From contig PMCN01000135.1 in the NCBI GenBank assembly GCA_003154135.1, positions 1-9,100 of the forward strand: a stretch of 9,100 bases of DNA, written 5' to 3'. This document shows positions 1-5,172 of this stretch, piece after piece (position 1 is the first letter of the stretch; each line of letters begins with the position of its first letter). Both the position numbers and the translations under genes were made by a program. Under the pieces are notes generated by a model. The model saw only the letters and a program-made list of their open reading frames with translations. It did no database searches and had not been told where the DNA came from. Source of the DNA: Acidimicrobiaceae bacterium (GTDB lineage Bacteria > Actinomycetota > Acidimicrobiia > Acidimicrobiales > Ilumatobacteraceae).

Positions 1-950
1 TCCCACATGTAGTCGGTGAGCACGCCGTCCTGGATGAGCACGTTGTACTGGCTGGGGTGGCCTTCGTCGTCGTACCCGAACGCACCCCACTCGCCGGTCA
101 TCGTGCCGTCGTCGACCAAGGTGACGAGCGGCGAGGCCACCAGCTCGCCCTTCTTGCCGCGGTACACGCTGCCGCCCTTGGCGACGAGGTCGGCCTCGAG
201 GCCGTGACCGCACGCCTCGTGGAACAGCACGCCGCCGCTGCCCTGCTTGATGACCACCGGCAGCGCACCACTGGGTGCCGGGCGGGCGTTGAGCTTGCTG
301 AGCGCCTGGCGGGCGGCATCGTGGGCCAGTGCCTCGACATCGACCTCGTCGAAGAGCTCGAAGCCCTTGGTGAGGCCGGCGCTCTGGTAGCCGGTCTGCA
401 TGCCGGTGTCGCCGTTGGCCACCACGCTCATGCGCACCAGGGTGCGCACCTGCTGGTCGGTGACGAGCACGCCGTCGGTGTTGGCCACAAGGATGTGCTT
501 GCGGCTGTCGCCATAGCCCGCCGCCACCTGCACGATGGCACCGCCGGCCGAGCGGGCGGCGACGTCGATGCGCTGGAGGAGCGCCACCTTGTCGGCCTTG
601 CGCACCTCGTCGGGGTAGCGGGTGACCGGGTTGACGATGCGCTCGGGGCGACGCGTGAGCGCGATGGTGCGGGTGCCCCCGTCGCCCTGACTGGCCGCAG
701 CTGCCGCGGCCTCGGCCGCGGCGCGCAGGCCGGCCTCGCTGAGGTCGGCGGTGTGTGCGAACCCGGTGGTGTCGCCCTTCACGACGCGGATGCCGGCACC
801 GCGGTCGCGGCCGCTGGTCACCTGCTCGACCCGCCCGTCGTCGAGCGAGGCCGACGTGGACGACTTGTCCTCGGCGTACACCTCGGCGAAGTCGGCGCCC
901 GTACGAACGGCCGCTGCCAACACACGCTCCAACACGTCGCTGTCGATCAC
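1..950 (-). CDS. tldD: TldD-family metalloprotease, N-terminal part (cut by the window edge)
   Basis: TldD is the zinc-binding subunit of the TldD/TldE (PmbA) protease, which trims modified peptides and unfolded peptide substrates in the cytoplasm. Reading the minus strand from a GTG at 950 gives 316 complete codons with no stop. The start reads VIDSDVLERVL, followed by the TldD N-terminal fold (FAEVYAEDKSSTSASLDDGRVE, residues about 22-43). The metalloprotease HExxxH motif is HEACGH at about residues 244-249, followed by GLEAD. Family members run to about 470-480 residues, so about a third is missing to the left, including the C-terminal cysteine expected as a further zinc ligand. I chose GTG 950 because a TANNNT hexamer lies 7 bases before it and the protein then begins where family members begin. 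An in-frame CTG at 959 is a weaker alternative. No tldE/pmbA partner is in view; it may lie further left. Family assignment is very secure; the start is fairly secure. Confidence 0.93.
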   Translation of the reverse strand, partial: MIDSDVLERVLAAAVRTGADFAEVYAEDKSSTSASLDDGRVEQVTSGRDRGAGIRVVKGDTTGFAHTADLSEAGLRAAAEAAAAAASQGDGGTRTIALTRRPERIVNPVTRYPDEVRKADKVALLQRIDVAARSAGGAIVQVAAGYGDSRKHILVANTDGVLVTDQQVRTLVRMSVVANGDTGMQTGYQSAGLTKGFELFDEVDVEALAHDAARQALSKLNARPAPSGALPVVIKQGSGGVLFHEACGHGLEADLVAKGGSVYRGKKGELVASPLVTLVDDGTMTGEWGAFGYDDEGHPSQYNVLIQDGVLTDYMW

Positions 951-957
951 GTCGGGC

Positions 958-963
958 AGCCTA
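958..963 (-). promoter_or_regulatory. Candidate -10 element for tldD (leaderless start)
   Basis: On the minus strand the hexamer TAGGCT fits the actinobacterial -10 pattern TANNNT. It ends 7 bases before the GTG at 950, so transcription would begin at or next to the start codon. No convincing -35 box is seen at the usual 16-19 base spacing. It lies 5 bases from the opposite-strand -10 candidate of the thioesterase gene. Confidence 0.5.
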
Positions 964-968
964 CCGAG

Positions 969-974
969 TAGCCT
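969..974 (+). promoter_or_regulatory. Candidate -10 element for the thioesterase gene (leaderless start)
   Basis: TAGCCT fits TANNNT and lies 8 bases before the GTG at 983. There is no purine-rich Shine-Dalgarno sequence between it and the start codon (the spacer is TTCGCCTC), which favours a leaderless or near-leaderless mRNA. No clear -35 box is visible. Confidence 0.5.
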
Positions 975-982
975 TTCGCCTC

Positions 983-1360
983 GTGAGTGCGGTGGTTGGC
1001 CTGCGCGGCCTGGCGAACATGGTGGTCGGCGCGGCCGACACGGCGGTCGCCATGGGCTCGGGCTCGGTGCTGGTGCTCGCCACCCCCCGTCTGGTGGCCC
1101 TGTGCGAGCAGGCCACGTGCGCAGCGCTGGAGGGGCACCTCCACGCAGGTACCACGACGGTGGGGATGCGCGTGCAGCTCGACCACCTGCAACCCACCCC
1201 GGTCGGCGGCGCCGTCGAGGCGGAGGCCCTCCTCGAGAAGATCGAGGGACGGCGGCTCACGTTCATGGTTTCGGCGTCCGATACCAAAGGACTGGTGGCC
1301 GCAGGTCGCGTCACCCGTGTCCTGGTGGAGGTCGACCGATTCATGGACAAGACACAATGA
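983..1360 (+). CDS. Hotdog-fold acyl-CoA thioesterase, fluoroacetyl-CoA thioesterase (FlK)-like
   Basis: This 125-residue protein is about the size of a single hotdog domain and resembles the FlK-like thioesterases, which hydrolyse short acyl-CoA esters in the cytoplasm. The family landmarks occur in order: ADTA at 18-21, LATPRLVALCEQA at 32-44, TTTVGMRV at 57-64, DHLQPTPVG at 67-75 and EGRRLTF at 88-94. By hand alignment with FlK, the residues matching its catalytic Thr, Glu and His are Thr34, Glu42 and His68, so the active site looks intact. The actual substrate is unknown; fluoroacetyl-CoA specificity is a rare property and should not be assumed. The GTG at 983 is chosen because the N-terminus then matches family members; the reading frame stays open further upstream but would run into tldD. 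The stop codon overlaps the next gene's ATG as ATGA, which suggests translational coupling. Confidence 0.82.
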   Translation: MSAVVGLRGLANMVVGAADTAVAMGSGSVLVLATPRLVALCEQATCAALEGHLHAGTTTVGMRVQLDHLQPTPVGGAVEAEALLEKIEGRRLTFMVSASDTKGLVAAGRVTRVLVEVDRFMDKTQ

Positions 1361-1650
1361 AAGCCCTCGTCAGCGCCGGCCTCGCCGCGCTCGCCTGCGT
1401 CGCGCTCAGCGGCTGCCCGGCGCAGGTGGTGAAGGAAGGCGCGCAAGAGGTCCCCAAGCTCAGCGTGGCGCAGTGTGCGGAGAACCGCGACATCTTCCAG
1501 AAGGCCGTCGACGCGTACACCCTGCTCGAGGACGGTCCGCCGCCCAACGAAGCGGCCATGGTGCCCAACTACATCCACGAGCAATCGCCCTACTTCGACC
1601 TCGACGCCCAGGGCCACGTGGTCCCCGCACCCAACAGCATCTGCAAGTAG
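1357..1650 (+). CDS. Small predicted lipoprotein with two further cysteines
   Basis: The protein has 97 residues. It starts with a short charged n-region (MK), a hydrophobic stretch to about residue 17 and the lipobox L17-S-G-C20, so it is predicted to be cleaved before Cys20, lipid-anchored and exposed outside the cytoplasmic membrane. The mature part is about 78 residues and contains Cys40 and Cys96, which could form a disulfide around the whole domain. The pattern (Cys, then AVDAYTLLEDGPPPNEAAMVP at 50-70, then a short beta-like DLDAQGHVVPAP and a terminal Cys) recalls the C-terminal globular part of small actinobacterial pseudopilin-like proteins, but the prepilin N-terminus is absent. 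The function is unknown. The gene overlaps the thioesterase stop by 4 bases (ATGA) and is probably co-transcribed with it. The Shine-Dalgarno sequence is weak. The lipoprotein call is secure; the pseudopilin resemblance is only an impression from the sequence. Confidence 0.75.
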   Translation: MKALVSAGLAALACVALSGCPAQVVKEGAQEVPKLSVAQCAENRDIFQKAVDAYTLLEDGPPPNEAAMVPNYIHEQSPYFDLDAQGHVVPAPNSICK

Positions 1651-1655
1651 CCCTC

Positions 1656-1681
1656 ACCCCACCAACTTCGCCCGATGGGGT
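1656..1681. terminator. Weak hairpin between convergent genes, possible bidirectional terminator
   Basis: ACCCCA (1656-1661) can pair with TGGGGT (1676-1681) around a 14-base loop. It fills the 30-base gap between the lipoprotein stop and the stop of the opposite-strand thiamine-diphosphate enzyme gene, which is where a shared terminator would be expected. There is no T-run on either side and the loop is large, so it may be chance. Confidence 0.25.
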
Positions 1682-3300
1682 CAGCCGAGGTTGCTCGTGC
1701 GGGGGTAGACGTCGCTGGGGTCGGTGAGCACGTTCACCATGTACGGCACACCCGACGCGAATGCGCGGTCGAGCGCGGGACCGATCTGCGATGGGTCGCC
1801 GACGGTCTCGCCCGCCCCGCCCAGTGCCCGCACGACCTCGTCGTAGCGCAGGCCCGGCTGCAGGTCGCAGGCCATGTCCCACCCGTAGATGGCCTGCATG
1901 GGATGCTTCTCCAGCCCCCACATCCCGTTGTTGCCCACCACCATCACCACCGGCAGCCGGTGCCGCACCATGGAGTCGACGTCCATGAGGCTGAACCCGG
2001 CGGCGCCGTCGCCGAGCAGCAGCACGATCTGGCTGCTGGGCCGCACCGTGCGCGCGGCGATCGCGTAGCCGGGACCGTTGCCGAGGCAACCGTACGGCCC
2101 GGTGTCGAGCCAGCAGCCCGGTTCGAACACCTCGACGAACTTGCCGGCGTAGCTGGCGAAGTCGCCGCCGTCGCAGATGACCACTGCGTCGCGCGCCAGC
2201 CGGCGGCCGAGCTCGCCGTAGATGCGGCTGGGCTTGATGGGTGCCGACGAGTCGCCGAGCAGCAACGCGTCGGCGGCGCGGCCCGCCTCCTCGGCGGCGC
2301 GCAGCTCCGCCACCCAGGCATCGCGGCCTGCGCCGGGGCCGGCCCCGGCGGCCAGCGCGCGCAGCACCATGTTGGAGTCGCCGGCCACCGTCAGCACGTC
2401 GACGTGCTCGGCGCGCTGCGCGGCCGAGTCGACCACGTGGGCGACGGTGGCGCTGCCGAAGCGCCCGAACCCGAGGCGGAAGTCGAGCGGGGTGCCGAAC
2501 ACGACCACCAGGTCGGCCCGTGCCTTGAGCAGTCCCCGCGTGCGCAGAAAGGCGAGCTCGTGATCGGCGGGCAGCGTTCCCCGGCCGAGACCGTTGAAGT
2601 AGCAGGGCACGCGGAGCTGTTCGGCGGCACCGCGCAGCGCGTCCCACGCGCCGTCCCAGTAGACGTCGCTGCCGATGATGAACGCGGGACGCTGGGCACC
2701 GGCGATCAGCAGCGCGAGCGCGTCGACGGCATCGCTGTCGGGCGCGACGCCGAGGCCCACGCACTCGTCGGGCGCCGGCACCTCGCCCGCCGAGGGGCCG
2801 AACACGTCGAGCGGGAAGTCGAGGAACGTCGGACCACGGTGCGGGGTCATCGACGATCGCGCCGCGGCGTGCACGAGCTCGCCGGCTCGCGACGAGTCTT
2901 TCACCGTGACGGCCGACTTGGTGATCGATTGCACCACCGGGATGTGGTCGAACTCCTGCAGCGACCCGGAGCCCCAACGACCTTCGGGTGCACGGCCGCC
3001 GAGCACCACGAGAGGCGACCCGTTGAACCACGCCGATGTGATGGCCGAGGTGCCGTTGGTGATGCCGGGGCCGGCAGTGAGCGCCGCGAGTCCCGGCTTG
3101 CGCGTGAGCTTGGCGTAGGCCTCGGCGGCGAACGTGGCCGTCTGCTCGTGCCGCGTGTCGACCACCCTCATGCCTTGGTCGCGTGCGGCGTCGTAGAAGG
3201 GCCAGATGTGGCCTCCGTTGAGCGTGAACATGGTGTCGGTGCCGAACGCCATCATCGCGGCGATGGCTTGCTGCCCGGCGTGTCCTTCGAGACGAGTCAT
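1681..3300 (-). CDS. Thiamine-diphosphate-dependent enzyme, acetolactate synthase (IlvG)-like
   Basis: At 539 residues this is a full-length member of the pyruvate oxidase/acetohydroxyacid synthase superfamily. The N-terminal pyrimidine-binding domain carries the catalytic glutamate in DTRHEQTATFAAEAY (Glu52). A central domain covers roughly residues 190-340, and the C-terminal pyrophosphate-binding domain has the cofactor motif GDG (430-432) through NN (457-458). The opening (TMFTLNGGHIWPFYDAA, ALTAGPGITNG at 73-83, SPLVVLGGRAPEGRWG at 95-110) resembles the actinobacterial IlvG-type acetolactate synthase-like proteins. True acetohydroxyacid synthase usually has an adjacent small regulatory subunit gene; none is present, so a 2-hydroxyacyl-CoA lyase, decarboxylase or other carboligase role is equally possible. 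It is the last gene of a minus-strand trio, 27 bases after the SDR gene. The start is ATG 3300 with only a weak AGG about 9 bases upstream. The superfamily is certain; the reaction is not. Confidence 0.88.
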   Translation of the reverse strand: MTRLEGHAGQQAIAAMMAFGTDTMFTLNGGHIWPFYDAARDQGMRVVDTRHEQTATFAAEAYAKLTRKPGLAALTAGPGITNGTSAITSAWFNGSPLVVLGGRAPEGRWGSGSLQEFDHIPVVQSITKSAVTVKDSSRAGELVHAAARSSMTPHRGPTFLDFPLDVFGPSAGEVPAPDECVGLGVAPDSDAVDALALLIAGAQRPAFIIGSDVYWDGAWDALRGAAEQLRVPCYFNGLGRGTLPADHELAFLRTRGLLKARADLVVVFGTPLDFRLGFGRFGSATVAHVVDSAAQRAEHVDVLTVAGDSNMVLRALAAGAGPGAGRDAWVAELRAAEEAGRAADALLLGDSSAPIKPSRIYGELGRRLARDAVVICDGGDFASYAGKFVEVFEPGCWLDTGPYGCLGNGPGYAIAARTVRPSSQIVLLLGDGAAGFSLMDVDSMVRHRLPVVMVVGNNGMWGLEKHPMQAIYGWDMACDLQPGLRYDEVVRALGGAGETVGDPSQIGPALDRAFASGVPYMVNVLTDPSDVYPRTSNLG

Positions 3301-3327
3301 GGTGTCAGCCTGGCAGAACTGTTGCCG

Positions 3328-4098
3328 TCAGAAGGAGTGGTAGCCCCCATCGACGGTGATCACGTCGCCGGTGTGCCACGAACTGGCGCGGCTGGCCAGA
3401 TAGACGCCCACACCCTTGAGGTCGTCGGGCGTGCCCCAGCGGCGCAGCGGGATGCGCGGCATCACGTTGGCCACGAACTTGTCCCAGCCGAACGCCGGCG
3501 CGGTCATGTCGCTCTCGACCCACCCGGGCAGCACCGCGTTGGCACGGACGCCGTGCCGTGCGTGCTCGACGGCGATGCCCTTCATGATGGCGATGAGCGC
3601 GCCCTTCGACCCGCCGTAGTGCTGGCCTCGCTGCTGGCCGTACCACGCCGATCCGGACGTGGTGAACACCAGCGAGCCACCCTGCGGCGACTGTGCGACC
3701 ATCTGCTTCACGGCCTCCTGCGCGGTGTAGAACGCGCCGTCGAGGTTGACGCGCAGCACACGGTGCCACTCCTCCTCGCTCATCGAGACGAAGCTCTCGG
3801 CCTTGCCACCGACGCCGGCGTTGACGAAGCAGGAATCGAGGCGGCCGAGCGCGGCCACGGTGGCGTGCATCGTGTCGATGACGGCCTGATGGTCGCCGAC
3901 GTCGCACACGTGCTGGAACACCGGGTGACCGTGGCGGCCGACCTGCTCGGCCGCGGCCGCGTTCTTCTGCGGGTTCGTGCCCCAGATGGCGACCGCGGCG
4001 CCGTGCTCGGCGAGTGCATCGGCCCAACCGAGCCCGATGCCACTGTTGCCGCCGGTGACGAGCGCGACATGGCCGGAAAGATCGAACAGCGAGGACAT
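3328..4098 (-). CDS. Short-chain dehydrogenase/reductase (SDR)
   Basis: This 256-residue classical SDR would be a cytoplasmic NAD(P)-dependent oxidoreductase acting on an alcohol or carbonyl group. The cofactor-binding glycine motif is TGGNSGIG (15-22), the NAG motif is at 93-95 and the structural Asn is Asn118 in RVNLDG. The catalytic residues appear as Ser148, Tyr161 and Lys165 (YGGSK at 161-165). PGWVESDM (191-198) and the terminal VDGGY match the family's C-terminal half. The length is typical. It resembles gluconate 5-dehydrogenase/3-oxoacyl-ACP reductase-like SDRs, but the substrate cannot be read from the sequence. It lies between the cyclase-family gene (9 bases upstream) and the thiamine-diphosphate enzyme gene, so the three are probably one transcript and may act on one pathway. 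There is no recognisable Shine-Dalgarno sequence before ATG 4098, which suggests translation coupled to the preceding gene. Confidence 0.9.
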   Translation of the reverse strand: MSSLFDLSGHVALVTGGNSGIGLGWADALAEHGAAVAIWGTNPQKNAAAAEQVGRHGHPVFQHVCDVGDHQAVIDTMHATVAALGRLDSCFVNAGVGGKAESFVSMSEEEWHRVLRVNLDGAFYTAQEAVKQMVAQSPQGGSLVFTTSGSAWYGQQRGQHYGGSKGALIAIMKGIAVEHARHGVRANAVLPGWVESDMTAPAFGWDKFVANVMPRIPLRRWGTPDDLKGVGVYLASRASSWHTGDVITVDGGYHSF

Positions 4099-4107
4099 GG
4101 GTGTTGC

Positions 4108-5103
4108 TTACTTGATGGCGAGCGCGTTCGGCGGGCTGGCCACGCCGCGGGGCAGGTTGAGCGGTGCGCTGGTGAACATGCACGCATACCGGCCGTCGGC
4201 GGCGCAGTGCTCGGCGAGCGCCTCGAGGTTCCACATCTCGCCGAGTGGCAACCCGAGCATCGGCAAGAGCAGCGTGTGCGTGAAGATCTCGTGGAGGCGA
4301 CGCCGGTCGGCTCGCACCTCGGCCTCGTGCTCGGGCGTGCTGAGCGCACCGGGCGGCCACACCTCGACCGCCGGGTTGTCGCAGCCGATGGCCGCGATGT
4401 GCATGTCCCACAGCACCTCCGCCAGTCGTTCACCACTGCGCAGGCCCGGTGTGGCAAGCGCACCCGGCTCGGCGATAGTGGTGCGCTGCGCCGGGGACAG
4501 CTGCTCGTACCACCCGATCCAGCCCGTGCGCATGAGCAGCACGTCGCCCTCCTCGACGGCAGTCCCTTGGGCGGCGAGGCAGTCGAGCAGCTCGTCGGGT
4601 TCGATCGGGTCCGGCCGGTCGTACTGCAGCGGCCGGCCCATCGCCTCGCGCCAGCGGCCGATGTCGGCCAGCACGGCCCGACCGACGAGACCGCGGCGCG
4701 CCCAGTGGTCGATGCCGTGCTCGTCGTCGTCGACCCCGTTGAAGTGGCCGCTGCCCGGCTCGTCGGCCAGCGCGGCGTGGTTGCGGATGTGGCGGAAGCC
4801 GTCCCACTGCGAGCTCGACTGCGTGTTCCAGCCGTGCAGCACGTCGTCGTGGCTCGTGCCACCGGGCGCACCCGTCACCTCGTGCGTGAACGGCTGACGC
4901 CCGAACAGCGGCGGGTCGGGCAGACCCATGCTCCAGTTGAGCGCGAACACGGTGCCTGACCGCACGAGCGCCGCCGCGGCCACCGCCCGCTCGGGTGTGA
5001 GCAGGTTGAGGCAGCCGAGCCGATCGTCGGGTCCCCACAGGCCCCAGCTGGCGGGCAGGCCGGCGCGTCGGGGCAGGTCGCGATACGACGGCAGGGTGCT
5101 CAT
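4108..5103 (-). CDS. Cyclase-family (kynurenine formamidase-like) metal hydrolase, variant motif
   Basis: This 331-residue protein belongs to the cyclase superfamily, whose members include kynurenine formamidase and isatin hydrolase and which hydrolyse amide, lactone or ring bonds using bound metal. Landmarks are WGPDDRLGCLNLLTPE (23-38), the region equivalent to the active-site motif at 95-105, GRAVLADI (141-148), GDVLLMRTGW (186-195), the CDNPAVE segment (241-247) and PLGEMWNLEALAE near the end. The family's HxGTHxDxxxH signature is replaced by Q95-SSSQW-D101-GFR-H105: two of the usual metal-binding histidines are glutamine, while the aspartate and the final histidine are kept. It is longer than typical bacterial kynurenine formamidases (about 210 residues). 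It is the first gene of the minus-strand trio. Start ATG 5103 is preceded by a TANNNT hexamer at 6 bases and no Shine-Dalgarno sequence. Family membership is strong; the substrate is unknown. Confidence 0.87.
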   Translation of the reverse strand: MSTLPSYRDLPRRAGLPASWGLWGPDDRLGCLNLLTPERAVAAAALVRSGTVFALNWSMGLPDPPLFGRQPFTHEVTGAPGGTSHDDVLHGWNTQSSSQWDGFRHIRNHAALADEPGSGHFNGVDDDEHGIDHWARRGLVGRAVLADIGRWREAMGRPLQYDRPDPIEPDELLDCLAAQGTAVEEGDVLLMRTGWIGWYEQLSPAQRTTIAEPGALATPGLRSGERLAEVLWDMHIAAIGCDNPAVEVWPPGALSTPEHEAEVRADRRRLHEIFTHTLLLPMLGLPLGEMWNLEALAEHCAADGRYACMFTSAPLNLPRGVASPPNALAIK

Positions 5104-5109
5104 GGCGGC

Positions 5110-5115
5110 AACCTA
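5110..5115 (-). promoter_or_regulatory. Candidate -10 element for the cyclase-SDR-ThDP trio (leaderless start)
   Basis: The minus-strand hexamer TAGGTT fits TANNNT and ends 6 bases before ATG 5103 (spacer GCCGCC), which is the spacing of leaderless actinobacterial genes. No Shine-Dalgarno sequence and no clear -35 box are seen. It is the only evident promoter for the three-gene unit. Confidence 0.55.
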
Positions 5116-5156
5116 ATGCTCGTCGGGCTGATGCTCACCGCCGGACCCGGTGGGGG

Positions 5157-5162
5157 TAGCGT
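5157..5162 (+). promoter_or_regulatory. Candidate -10 element for dxs
   Basis: TAGCGT fits TANNNT and lies 10 bases before ATG 5173, so the transcript would start within a few bases of the start codon. The spacing is slightly longer than at the other starts in the window. The G-rich run just upstream (5149-5156) is too far from ATG 5173 to serve as a Shine-Dalgarno sequence, although it could serve an in-frame GTG at 5161. Confidence 0.4.
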
Positions 5163-5172
5163 GAACCCCGCC

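Noticed and set aside
57..971. 304-codon plus-strand frame opposite tldD
   Set aside because: The minus strand gives a continuous TldD sequence with the HExxxH motif; the plus-strand product is an Ala/Val/Gly/His-rich shadow.
751..1650. Extended 299-codon reading of the lipoprotein frame starting inside tldD
   Set aside because: The part before 1357 is out-of-frame antisense tldD and thioesterase sequence. The signal peptide and lipobox directly after ATG 1357 mark the true start.
1651..1680. Possible small RNA or regulatory site between the convergent genes
   Set aside because: The gap is only 30 bases and shows nothing beyond a weak hairpin, already listed as a low-confidence terminator.
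1675..4959. Very long open frame (1094 codons) on the plus strand running opposite the ThDP, SDR and cyclase genes
   Set aside because: It spans three well-supported minus-strand genes, its translation is a low-complexity mix of His, Arg, Val, Ala and Gly with no recognisable domain, and it has no start signal. Stop-poor antisense frames are expected at this GC content.
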